64,000 nucleotides of DNA from Nitrospirales bacterium (GTDB taxonomy: Bacteria > Nitrospirota > Nitrospiria > Nitrospirales > UBA8639). Below, piece after piece: positions 16,019 to 24,935 of the stretch. Numbering within the stretch: the first letter of the stretch is position 1; each line of letters opens with the position of its first letter. The stretch lies in the NCBI GenBank assembly GCA_029261295.1, contig JAJDBP010000002.1:1-64000 (forward strand), read 5' to 3'. The position numbers and the translations under genes are program-made. A model generated the notes under the pieces. The model searched no databases. It worked only from the letters and a program-made list of their open reading frames with translations, and was not told where the DNA came from.

Positions 16019-19000
16019 AAAGTGGCGCACCTGACGTTCCACCGACGAATCCTTTTCCGGGCTTGAGGCCATTTGAAGAAAAAGAAGAATTCTTGTTCTT
16101 TGGCCGGGAAAACCAGGTTGATGCCATGGTGAATAAACTAGACGATACACACTTCCTGTCAGTCGTTGGTACTTCTGGAAGTGGCAAGTCCTCTCTAGTC
16201 AACTGCGGTCTGCGTCCCGCCTTGTACAGGGGTTTGATGTCCAGTGCCGGAACGTCTTGGCGAATGGCACAGTTCCGACCTGGCAGCAACCCGGTACAGG
16301 AGATGAGCCGAGCCCTGGCCAAAAACGGTGTCTTGTTTAGTGACTATGAGCAAGAAGGGCTGACATTAGCAGAGATCATTGAAACCACGTTGCGCATGAG
16401 CAAGCTGGGCCTGATCGATATCTATGAGCAGGCGCAGTTGAGCAAAGAGGTCAATCTGCTGCTGGTCGTGGATCAATTTGAAGAGCTGTTTCGCTACCAG
16501 AAGCTGGGGGTCGGTCTGCAAAAGAACATTTCTGGCTTGGATGAAGACGCCACTGCCTTCGTGAATTTGCTACTAGAAGTTAGCGAGCAGAACACTATCC
16601 CGATCTATATTGTCTTGACGATGCGCTCAGACTTTTTGGGTGACTGCACCAAATTTCCTGGCTTAGCCGAAGCTATCAACGCGGGACAGTATCTGATCCC
16701 ACGGTTGACTCGAGACGAACGCCGGGCGGCTATTGCCGGACCCATTAGGGTGAGTGAGGCTGAAATCGCGCCTGTATTGCTGACCCGTTTAGTTAATGAC
16801 GTGGGCGACAAACCGGACCAGTTGTCGATCCTACAGCATGCCTTAAATCGAACCTGGGCTCGCTGGCAGTACGAAGGTACGACTAAAGTCCCGTTGGAGC
16901 TGACGCATTATGAAGCCATCGGGACCATGGCCCATGCTTTGGATCAGCATGCAGAGAAGGCCTATTCGGAACTAGACACTGCGCGAAAACAGGAAATCTG
17001 CAGGAAGATTTTTAAAGGCTTGACAGACAAAGCGACAGACGTCAGAGGGATACGACGGCCGACTACAATGGGCACCTTATGTGCCTTAGCCGATGCCACA
17101 CAAGTAGAAATCGCGGAGGTGATCGACGTATTTCGCCAGCCGAGCCGTTCCTTTGTCATGCCGCCAACACCTAAGCCGCTAGAGGCGGAGACCGTGGTTG
17201 ACATTTCGCACGAGAGCTTAATGCGGGTGTGGAAGAGGCTAAACGGATGGGCAGAGGAAGAAGCCCACTCCGCACAAAGGTACCGCCGTTTAACTGAAAC
17301 AGCCAGGCTCCATAAGGAGGGCAAGGCGAGTCTCTGGTCTGACCCTGATTTACAACTTGCGCTCAATTGGCAGGAAAAAGAAAAACCCACTGCAGCCTGG
17401 GCTGAGCAATATGACCCAGAATTCCGATTGGCTATGGATTTTTTGCAGAAAAGTATGGAGGCACGGGAAGCCGAACGAGCTCGGGAGGCCAAAGAAGCTG
17501 AGCGCCAACGGGAATTCGACCATGTTAGCTTTCAGAATAAAGTAAAAGCTGTTGTGCTCTTGATAGCAACTGGAGCGCTTGTGATCGCCGGAGGGTTTTG
17601 GTGGAATGCATCAAAGGCTCATCGAGAGGTTTCCTTAAGCTTACTCATTGCAAAAGCAACTCATGATTTGGATGAGAATCCTGAGGGTAGTCTTTTACTG
17701 GCCCTGCCCGCTGCAGTCATTGCTGAGACCGAGGACCATAACCAGGACTTAAAAAATGAAGCCATGCGGGTCTTGCGTAGGGCTGTTCAGAAGTCACGAA
17801 TCCGACAAACTATGACTGTGCACACTGATAAAGTTGTCGGAGTGGCATTCAGCCCAGATGGAAAGAGCCTAGCCACGGCAAGTGAGGACACAACTGCAAA
17901 AGTGTTGGATGTCTCATATGGCAAGGAATTATTCACCCTTCCGGGCCACCAACAAATAATTAGGCGAATTGCTTACAGTCCCGATGGGGCGCGCCTAGCC
18001 ACAGGGTATGAGAATGGGAAAGTCAAAATTTGGGACTCGGCAACAGGAAAGGAAATGCCCTTATCATCTGATTTAGGTCATGGCAAATCTGTTAACGACC
18101 TCGCTTTCAATCTAGATGGAACACAACTAGCCACGGCTAGCGAGGATAAGACCGCCAAAGTGTGGGATGCTGAATCAGGTAAGGAACTATTTACCCTCAA
18201 GGGCCATAAAAAACCGATAAGGGCCGTAACGTTTAGCATGGATGGGAAATATTTGGCCACGGCCAGCGAAGATAAGACCGCCAAAGTGTGGGATGCTGAA
18301 TCCGGTAGGGCAATAGTCTGGAGCACTGAATCTGGTGAGAAGTTTGAATCTCTGGATGAACATAAAAAATCAGTAACGAGCGTCGCCTTTAGCCCAAATG
18401 GAAAGCTTTTGGTCACGGGTAGCGGTGACAATACCGTAAAGATATGGGACATTTCATCCGGGGTGGAAGCTTATCCGGAACTCAAGGGCCACACGAGAAC
18501 GATATACAACGTTGCTTTCAGCCCTGATGGCTTACGTCTTGCCACGGGTAGCGGAGACACTAAAGTAATAATGTGGGATGTAAAGTCACAAAGACAATTA
18601 TTTACTCTTACTGGTCACAAGAACAGTATCTATGACCTTGCATTCAGCCCCGATGGACGGCGTCTTGCTACTGCTAGCTATGAAAGGATTGGCAAGGATA
18701 CCAATAGGGTGGGGGTTGTCAAAGTGTGGAATGTTGGCCCAAGTGAGGAATGGGCTTCTTTGGAAGGGCACACCCGTCGTATCAAGAGTTTCGCATTTAG
18801 CCCGAATGGAAAGTACCTTGCAACAGCCAGCAAAAAAGAAACCATATTGTGGGATACCACTTCTGGCAATAAATTGCAGACCCTCTTCACCTCAGCCCAA
18901 AATTCAGTCCCTACTATACGCATAATTTTTAGTGCTGATGGAACTCGTTTGGCAACAGTTGGTGAGAAGGCCAATGTTGTCAGTCTGCGTGACCCCTTTT

Positions 19001-21729
19001 CGGGTGAGATGCCTGATTCACTTTCAGTTGAGGCGGGAAATATTAAAGAGGTAGCTTTTAGTTCTGATGGAAGACAATTAGTGACAGCTGGTCTAAAAAA
19101 GAACAGCTCAAATTCTTTTACTATCGAAATAGGGTTATGGGATGCCACAAATGGAGAACCATTACATAGTTTAACGCGCCATAAAACAGCATCAAAGCCT
19201 ATCCTAAGACTAAGCGCGGATGGAGATTACTTGGCCACAACTGTTTATGATAATGACAGCAAAAAAGGAGTCGTAACAGTTTGGGATACTGCGTCTGGCA
19301 AGGAGGTATCTTCATTTACTGGCCACACTCAAAAGATTACTCAATTAGCTTTTAGCCCCAATGGGGGCTATCTGGCTGCAAGCAGCTATGATAAAAAAAG
19401 CAAAAAAGGTCTTATAAAGGTTTGGAACAGAGCCTCTAATGTTGAATTGGCTTCTTTAGCTGGCCACACAAAGAAGATCTCTATGTTAGCTTTCAGTCCC
19501 GATGGAAATTTCCTGGCGACTGCTAGTCATTCCAAGGGTGACAAAACGGTAAAAATATGGGAACTCAAATCAAACCAGTCGATCCCTAAAGAAAGAGAAT
19601 TTGCTAGGTCTATTACAAGTTTAACTTTTAGTTCAGATGGGAAACACCTCGCTACGGCCCACAACGATAAAACAGTGGAGATTTGGGAATGGAATGCAGG
19701 GGAGGAGGTCTATAATATCCTAGAATATGAAAAGTCTGTTGAAAAAGTTGCATTCAGCCCCAATGGGTTCCTTGTGGCTATAGAAACGTGGGGTAGAACG
19801 GTTCATCTTAATGTTTTAAAACATCAAGCGTTATTGTGTCTGGCTTTAAGCCGGATTACTCGTGGGCTAGAAAAAGAGGAATGCAAGGGTTGTCCAGACA
19901 CTGCAGAAAGTTCTCGCTTGTTTGTGGAAGGAAAACGCTTGGCTATATCTGGGGAGATAGAAAGCGGTGTAGTTCGCTTTAAAAAAGTATTAAACCTGAT
20001 TCCAGACTTGGATCTGAACCCAGAAAGTAAAGCGAAGGAATATGCTGCGATAGGGAAAGAAGCGAAAGGCAGGCAATTGGCAAGACAGCGGAAGATAAAA
20101 GAGGCAACGGCCATTTTCCAGGAGGCAGCTAATCTAGATCCAAGCTTGAGGCTGAACCCCGAGCAGAAAGCTAGGAAGTATGCGGCCATAACTTGGATTG
20201 CGGAGGCAAGGCGCTTAGCCAGAAAGGGGGACCTGGAAGGGGCCACAGAGAACTTCCAAATGGCGGGGATCCTGGATCCTAGCCTAGAAAATTTGCGAGA
20301 AAAGGATGAGGCTAATACTGAGGCCAAGCGACATGCAGGTGCAGTGCTCGTTTTACGTGGTAAGTGGCTGGCGAAAAACAAGAAGATTAAGGAGGCAACC
20401 AGAAATTTTCAGAAGGCGGTTGATTTGGGCCAAAACTTGAGTTTGCCACCAGAGCAAGAGGCCAAAAAGTATGTGGCCATGGCATGGATAGCGGAGGCGA
20501 GACGTTTAGCGAGGAAGGGAGATGTGGCAAAGGCTGAGGTAGGGTTCAGAACTGCAGAGAACTTGAATCCGAGCTTAGCTAAATCTTTAAATCTCAATGC
20601 AGAAGCAAAAAATATAGGTAAAGCGGTAGCGTTAGTGATGGATGGTAAAATTGAGGCTAGAGCCGGACAAGTTGAACAAGCAATCATCAGTTTCAGGGGT
20701 GCAGAGGACCTGGATCCGGGCTTAATCCTCAACCCTAAATACAAAGCTGGGAAATTAGCTGCCAAATATTATCAGAGAAAAGGGCGGCGAGCCGCTAGTC
20801 AAGGGAACCGGGAGGAGGCCATTGCCCACTTTAAGGAAGCGCAGGTGTTAGATCCGGCCCTAACACTAGACCCTGAGACGGAAGCAAACAAACTAGTTGT
20901 ACGGGCGTTGATCGTAAAAGGGCGGGGAGCCGCTAGACAAGGAACCCGGGAGGAAGCCATTGCTCACTTTAAGGAAGCAAAGGCGTTAGATCCGGCCCTA
21001 ACATTAGACCCTGAGACGGAGGTGAACAAACTTGTGGCTCAGACCTCGGTGAGGAAAGGTCAGCAAGCCGCTAGAAAAGAGAATCGGGAGGAGGCGATTG
21101 CCTACTTTGAGGAAGCGAAGGCATTAGATCTAACCTTAACGCTGGATCCCGAGGGAGAGGCTTCGCGGCTTGTAGCAGAAGCGTTGGTGAGGAAAGGTCG
21201 GAGGGAAGCTCGGAAAGAGAATCTAGCGGCGGCGATAGAGTACTTCAAGGAAGCGCAGGCGTTAGATCCGGCCTTAATACTTGACCCTGAGAAAGAGGTG
21301 AGCAAACTTGTGGCTCAGACCTCGGTGAGGAAAGGCCAGCAAGCCGCTAGAAAAGGTGAAATTGAAAAGGCCATTGCGCTATATAAAAATGCCCAAAAAA
21401 TAGATGTCTCCCAATTTTCTGTTAATGCATGGAACACCCTTTGTTGGCACGGGACCCTAGAGGGCGAAGCTAAGAAGATCCTTTTTGCCTGTGAAGAAGC
21501 CGTTGCCCTTGATCCCGAAAATGGTGGAAATCATGATAGTCGTGGAGTAGCGCTCGTCCTTGCCGGGCATTGGGAACGTGCAAAGGACGATTTTAAATAT
21601 TATGTCGAGTGGGCGCCAGGTAAGCGATCTAAAACACGTATTGACAGACGGAGGGAGTGGGTGAGGATAATTGAAAAGGGCCGTCCTCCTTTCGATGAGA
21701 CTATTTTGGAAACACTTCGAACTGAATAG
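16015..21729 (+). CDS. Giant STAND NTPase with membrane helix, WD40 propellers and TPR tail
   Basis: A 1904-residue protein of the nSTAND1 type. NPFPGLRPFEE at residue 12 and FFGRE at 28 are the family's entry motifs. Walker A is GTSGSGKS (52-59) and Walker B is LLLVVDQFEE (Asp153). The NTPase and winged-helix region runs to about residue 490. A hydrophobic segment (about 511-531, VVLLIATGALVIAGG) probably spans the membrane. About 15 WD40 units (600-1280, '...AFSPDGk.LATas') could make two propellers, followed by TPR-like repeats (1300-1860). STAND proteins are switch-like sensors in which repeat domains bind the trigger and the NTPase oligomerises. The start overlaps the TIR gene stop, so the TIR protein is its likely output. 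The trigger is unknown. Confidence 0.88.
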   Translation: MKSGAPDVPPTNPFPGLRPFEEKEEFLFFGRENQVDAMVNKLDDTHFLSVVGTSGSGKSSLVNCGLRPALYRGLMSSAGTSWRMAQFRPGSNPVQEMSRALAKNGVLFSDYEQEGLTLAEIIETTLRMSKLGLIDIYEQAQLSKEVNLLLVVDQFEELFRYQKLGVGLQKNISGLDEDATAFVNLLLEVSEQNTIPIYIVLTMRSDFLGDCTKFPGLAEAINAGQYLIPRLTRDERRAAIAGPIRVSEAEIAPVLLTRLVNDVGDKPDQLSILQHALNRTWARWQYEGTTKVPLELTHYEAIGTMAHALDQHAEKAYSELDTARKQEICRKIFKGLTDKATDVRGIRRPTTMGTLCALADATQVEIAEVIDVFRQPSRSFVMPPTPKPLEAETVVDISHESLMRVWKRLNGWAEEEAHSAQRYRRLTETARLHKEGKASLWSDPDLQLALNWQEKEKPTAAWAEQYDPEFRLAMDFLQKSMEAREAERAREAKEAERQREFDHVSFQNKVKAVVLLIATGALVIAGGFWWNASKAHREVSLSLLIAKATHDLDENPEGSLLLALPAAVIAETEDHNQDLKNEAMRVLRRAVQKSRIRQTMTVHTDKVVGVAFSPDGKSLATASEDTTAKVLDVSYGKELFTLPGHQQIIRRIAYSPDGARLATGYENGKVKIWDSATGKEMPLSSDLGHGKSVNDLAFNLDGTQLATASEDKTAKVWDAESGKELFTLKGHKKPIRAVTFSMDGKYLATASEDKTAKVWDAESGRAIVWSTESGEKFESLDEHKKSVTSVAFSPNGKLLVTGSGDNTVKIWDISSGVEAYPELKGHTRTIYNVAFSPDGLRLATGSGDTKVIMWDVKSQRQLFTLTGHKNSIYDLAFSPDGRRLATASYERIGKDTNRVGVVKVWNVGPSEEWASLEGHTRRIKSFAFSPNGKYLATASKKETILWDTTSGNKLQTLFTSAQNSVPTIRIIFSADGTRLATVGEKANVVSLRDPFSGEMPDSLSVEAGNIKEVAFSSDGRQLVTAGLKKNSSNSFTIEIGLWDATNGEPLHSLTRHKTASKPILRLSADGDYLATTVYDNDSKKGVVTVWDTASGKEVSSFTGHTQKITQLAFSPNGGYLAASSYDKKSKKGLIKVWNRASNVELASLAGHTKKISMLAFSPDGNFLATASHSKGDKTVKIWELKSNQSIPKEREFARSITSLTFSSDGKHLATAHNDKTVEIWEWNAGEEVYNILEYEKSVEKVAFSPNGFLVAIETWGRTVHLNVLKHQALLCLALSRITRGLEKEECKGCPDTAESSRLFVEGKRLAISGEIESGVVRFKKVLNLIPDLDLNPESKAKEYAAIGKEAKGRQLARQRKIKEATAIFQEAANLDPSLRLNPEQKARKYAAITWIAEARRLARKGDLEGATENFQMAGILDPSLENLREKDEANTEAKRHAGAVLVLRGKWLAKNKKIKEATRNFQKAVDLGQNLSLPPEQEAKKYVAMAWIAEARRLARKGDVAKAEVGFRTAENLNPSLAKSLNLNAEAKNIGKAVALVMDGKIEARAGQVEQAIISFRGAEDLDPGLILNPKYKAGKLAAKYYQRKGRRAASQGNREEAIAHFKEAQVLDPALTLDPETEANKLVVRALIVKGRGAARQGTREEAIAHFKEAKALDPALTLDPETEVNKLVAQTSVRKGQQAARKENREEAIAYFEEAKALDLTLTLDPEGEASRLVAEALVRKGRREARKENLAAAIEYFKEAQALDPALILDPEKEVSKLVAQTSVRKGQQAARKGEIEKAIALYKNAQKIDVSQFSVNAWNTLCWHGTLEGEAKKILFACEEAVALDPENGGNHDSRGVALVLAGHWERAKDDFKYYVEWAPGKRSKTRIDRRREWVRIIEKGRPPFDETILETLRTE
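18131..18307 (+). repeat. Duplicated WD40 unit, two near-identical DNA copies
   Basis: About 51 bases at 18131-18181 (CCACGGCTAGCGAGGATAAG onward) recur at 18257-18307 with only a few changes, 126 bases apart (42 codons, one WD40 unit). The other WD40 units of this gene are much more diverged at DNA level, so this copy looks recent. Confidence 0.8.
20779..21351 (+). repeat. Tandem 138-bp TPR-coding repeats
   Basis: About four units of 138 bases (46 codons; 'EEAIAHFKEAKALDPALTLD' type) follow each other in frame. A stretch at 21022-21075 recurs almost unchanged at 21298-21351, exactly two units (276 bases) on, which indicates recent duplication or gene conversion inside the TPR tail. Confidence 0.8.
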
Positions 21730-21874
21730 ATTAAAATTCCCTTCATATTCTGAACCATTATCCAAAAACAGACTGCTTTGATTGTTAGCAAAAGTACCTT
21801 CGTGTATTTTCTACTCCTTGAATAAACTGATAATAGTGCGGTAAGGGCTAAAGTCCTAAGGCAAGGATTGAAGA

Positions 21875-22927
21875 TTGTTCATTTGTGTTTTGTTCCTCAT
21901 CCTCTTATTCGTTTCAAGTATTCCAGCGATAGGTGAAGGGGATGATTCCAAGGGCCATCTGATTAAAAAAGTAATAACAGAATTTTCCCAAAGCAATAGA
22001 TTGATCTTGTGGAAGCATTTGTTAGGAATTACGGATCCCAGCTTTGATTCAAAATCAGCCGTGGATTGGTGGGAATCATTTGTGACGGTTTACGCAAATC
22101 GGGTTCATGGGTCTCCGAATAATCTGCAAGCCGCGGCCTTTCTGAATAGCGAACTGACGGAATCAGGCTATTCGGTACGTGTTCTTGAATATTTCTCAAA
22201 TATTGGTCCTGTGCGAGTCATCGAAGGAACGAGAAAAGGGATGCTGTATCCAAATCGCTCCATGGGACTTCTTGCACATTATGATGGACACCCCAATACT
22301 ATTCAGGGCGCTTATGATGATGGTTCCGGTGTGGCCATAACCCTTTCCCTCTGTAAGCTGTTGGCCAAGGTGCAAACGAACAAGACTATCACCTGTCTTT
22401 TTTTTGATGCTGAGGAAAAAGGTTTAATGGCCTCGAAGAAGTATGTTCAGGATGTTGTTGTAAGAGACAATCCAAAGTTTCATTTTGACCAAGTTTTTAG
22501 CTATGACATGGTTGGTTTGATTCAACCTGAGGAACCAGAGGGAAATCTTTACCTTCTGATGGGATTTGCTGGGTCAGACCTCCATCCCTATTTATCTCGA
22601 AACCTTGAATTTTTAACTACCATTATTCACTCCCTTCCTAAACTGGGGATTAAAACCAATACTCTTCGTCTTGAAGGAAGGAACCACCGAAATTCTGATG
22701 AGAGAAGTTTTGAGTTGGCCGGTGTTCCTGTTGTCCGATTTGCTGGAGGACGCACAACATCTCTTTACGATGGATATCATAGGCCAATTGATACCATCGA
22801 TCGCGTCTACGAACTGGCCGGTGGCCGGAGCAGTTTTGAAGCCGGTTTTGAACAGGCGGTGTTGGTCTCCTATTACACAATCCTCGCCTACGATCATTAC
22901 GATCCAAAGAATATTCCTACTCAGTAA
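21875..22927 (+). CDS. M28-family zinc aminopeptidase, exported
   Basis: A 350-residue secreted peptidase. The TTG start gives a signal peptide (FICVLFLILLFVSSIPAIGEG), and an AAGGATTGA stretch lies upstream. The zinc-ligand set of the M28 family is visible: LLAHYDGHPNTIQGAYDDGSG (His and Asp), FFDAEEKGL (catalytic and ligand Glu), SYDMVG (Asp) and GYHRPIDT (His near the end). It likely removes N-terminal residues from peptides in the periplasm. It follows the STAND gene by 145 bases on the same strand, but its export makes a role in that system unlikely. Confidence 0.85.
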   Translation: MFICVLFLILLFVSSIPAIGEGDDSKGHLIKKVITEFSQSNRLILWKHLLGITDPSFDSKSAVDWWESFVTVYANRVHGSPNNLQAAAFLNSELTESGYSVRVLEYFSNIGPVRVIEGTRKGMLYPNRSMGLLAHYDGHPNTIQGAYDDGSGVAITLSLCKLLAKVQTNKTITCLFFDAEEKGLMASKKYVQDVVVRDNPKFHFDQVFSYDMVGLIQPEEPEGNLYLLMGFAGSDLHPYLSRNLEFLTTIIHSLPKLGIKTNTLRLEGRNHRNSDERSFELAGVPVVRFAGGRTTSLYDGYHRPIDTIDRVYELAGGRSSFEAGFEQAVLVSYYTILAYDHYDPKNIPTQ

Positions 22928-23035
22928 CCCTAAGGATTTAACTGGGCCTTTAAAGTGTTCAAAATCTGACGGAAAAATTCCCTGAACAGAAATCTGTGGG
23001 AAAAATGGTAGTAGGAGGTTGGAGGAGGAGACTAC

Positions 23036-23689
23036 CTACAAATGCTCTGTCATGAACCAGCCAGCGATCGAGAGGCGTTTGTGGTCTCCTGCTAAGGGGT
23101 CGACTCGGCAGACGCGATGGAATCGCGGCACAGCAAAGATCGCCAAAGAGCCTGGAGTGGGGGCAATACACTGGTCGACTTCTAATAGCTTTCCTCCGTC
23201 CTTATTCTGAGCTTCTCGGTAGATGATGAGTTCTCCACCCCAATCGGGTTGCCATTCCTCATGGAAATATGTGGCTAAGGCTAAGCGGCGGGTAGGAGGA
23301 ATTTTCCCTTGAGCATACGTGTACGCATCATCCGTATCGTCATGTGTTGAGAGACAGTCCTCCACGCCATAGGAGTAATAATTAAAATTGATATGTCGCC
23401 CGGTAATATTGGGAAATGATTCAATATAGTCGGCGATGCATGTGAGCCCTACCCGTTCCATAAAACGGTTTCCTTCCTGAGAAGCCATTTCCGCCTTCAA
23501 CCAATTGCCGCAATTCTGAAAAGCTTGGGCGACAAGTGGCATGTCGGCTAAAGCTGTCCATGTTGAATGGTCCATGGCCTCTCGAAACATTTTCCGCTCA
23601 TCCTCATTCCAGAAGTTCTCCAGGACTAGGACGGGGTCATGCGTAAAAGAGAATTCTTGAGCCGGAAAACTAGAAAAATCGATCCTCAT
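23036..23689 (-). CDS. 2-oxoglutarate/Fe(II)-dependent oxygenase (prolyl-hydroxylase-like)
   Basis: A 217-residue protein with the double-stranded beta-helix motifs of 2OG-Fe(II) oxygenases. The iron ligands are THDDTDD (His-x-Asp) in the middle and FHRVCRVDP (distal His), followed by HKRLSIAGWF, where the Arg would bind 2-oxoglutarate. YFHEEWQPDWGGELIIY is the usual central strand before the acceptor site. It probably hydroxylates a protein or small molecule, but the substrate is unknown. It stands alone and is convergent with the M28 gene. Confidence 0.82.
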   Translation of the reverse strand: MRIDFSSFPAQEFSFTHDPVLVLENFWNEDERKMFREAMDHSTWTALADMPLVAQAFQNCGNWLKAEMASQEGNRFMERVGLTCIADYIESFPNITGRHINFNYYSYGVEDCLSTHDDTDDAYTYAQGKIPPTRRLALATYFHEEWQPDWGGELIIYREAQNKDGGKLLEVDQCIAPTPGSLAIFAVPRFHRVCRVDPLAGDHKRLSIAGWFMTEHL

Positions 23690-24168
23690 AGGCTTGTTTC
23701 GGGGGTCATGGAATAGAGTCAGAAAATATTAAACGAACATCTTTTAACCAATTTCCATAGGGTGTCGCAATGCTTTGAATCGTTTATCCTTGAAGGAATG
23801 AAAGTTACTGGATTCAATTGAGGCAGCATTATTGGGAATATCTCATCCTCCAAACCAAAGAGATATCTGATGTATCCTTTTGGATATCGTTTTCAAGCCT
23901 TTGAGGCAGTATGGCAGAACCCCCCTAAAAGCCTTTTGCAGAAATGTCTTTAAATAACAAAAGGTTGATTCGAGATATTTTTGAAAACCGCTGAAGGAAA
24001 TTATATGGCAATGGTTTTGCAGATATAGATAAAACAAATTCGCTAGGGGCCATCGGTTGGAGTTGACGGCCAAGGTTAAGTGGGCGCGTCATGTGAGAAG
24101 GCGGATTGTCAGTGAAATTTTCATTTTTAGAGCAGATGGTTGAGATAGGTGTCTCCCCAAAGGCAAAG
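23690..24168. other. Divergent intergenic region, no gene seen
   Basis: About 480 bases between the oxygenase and the receiver gene. Frames on the minus strand here have biased, non-protein-like composition. I see no RNA gene, repeat or strong hairpin. Promoters for both flanking genes are expected here. Confidence 0.45.
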
Positions 24169-24591
24169 ATGTTTCGTGGCATGCAGAGTAATTTGTCTGG
24201 TATGAATAAACCCATTCTGATTATTGATGATGATCGGCCAATGAGGCGAGCCTTACGTTCGCTCTTAGAGGGCCATGCACTTGACTGTAAAGAAGCTGAT
24301 GATGGATTGGAGGGCCTGGCTCTCTTAGATGGGGGTCTTTCTGTGGATGTCATTTTAACTGATTATCATATGCCCGTGATCGATGGGGTAAATTTTCTGA
24401 AAGCCTTGGCCTATCGTGTTAGTGGACAGGGTGTGCAGGTGATCCTATTAAGTGGAAATATGACAAAAGAAATGGAGCGGAGTGCGAAGCAGGCTGGAGC
24501 ATTTGCTGTTGTGTCTAAACCATATGATCCCCAAAAATTGTTGGCCGTCATCTCTCGTGCAAGTAACCGATCCAAGAAAACAAAGTCGTGA
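24169..24591 (+). CDS. Single-domain response regulator (receiver)
   Basis: A CheY-like receiver domain with no output domain. ILIIDDDRPMRRALRSLL carries the acidic pair, VILTDYHMPVIDG the phospho-acceptor Asp, VILLSGN the switch Ser position, and AVVSKPYDPQKLL the conserved Lys. It must act by protein contact with a partner that is not in the window, since no histidine kinase is nearby. ATG 24169 has AAAGG at good spacing. ATG 24202 (MNKPILIIDDD) gives the bare domain and is an equal alternative. The frame extends to a TTG at 24106. Confidence 0.85.
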   Translation: MFRGMQSNLSGMNKPILIIDDDRPMRRALRSLLEGHALDCKEADDGLEGLALLDGGLSVDVILTDYHMPVIDGVNFLKALAYRVSGQGVQVILLSGNMTKEMERSAKQAGAFAVVSKPYDPQKLLAVISRASNRSKKTKS

Positions 24592-24935
24592 TGAATCAAG
24601 GTAGTAGGAGGAAAGAGGTCTTTTGTTTAAAGGATTCATCGTGGGTAGGTCAGGGAATCGTGTATGAAACCCACTGTATTGGTGATTAATGATGTGGATA
24701 TTTCTCCTTTTCTAACAGAACGTGTAGTGATAGTAGGGTGCCTCTAGAAGCTCACCTCTATTCCTCATCTTTTTCATGATGACATACCCCAACTATAATC
24801 TGAGCTAAGAATGTTCCCAAGTAATCTTAACTTTTCTTTTTGCGGAACCGAAAAGATCAAAAAGTACTTATCCCTTATGGAATATTCAAGGGGTGAGGCA
24901 AAACTCAATGAAATGAAGCAGGAGAGTTCTCATAC
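24592..24935. other. Intergenic region with a 27-codon receiver-like fragment
   Basis: 344 bases. ATG 24664 opens 27 codons (MKPTVLVINDVDISPFLTER and 7 more residues) to TAG 24747. The opening resembles the first strand of a receiver domain and may be the stub of a second response regulator. The remainder shows nothing recognisable apart from the upstream region of the CBS gene. Confidence 0.3.

Noticed and set aside
20779-21351. 138-bp repeats considered as a CRISPR or satellite
   Set aside because: The repeats are coding and keep the frame of the STAND protein; spacers are absent.
11030-21729. A CBASS operon
   Set aside because: A patatin is present, but I found no CD-NTase (cyclic nucleotide synthetase) frame in 9.5-22 kb, so CBASS in the strict sense is not supported.
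21875-22927. M28 peptidase as a fifth gene of the conflict island
   Set aside because: It has a signal peptide and a separate 145-base gap, so an extracytoplasmic housekeeping role is more likely.
23843-24353. Minus-strand ORFs near the receiver gene
   Set aside because: They overlap the receiver gene, have no ribosome-binding sites and show biased composition.
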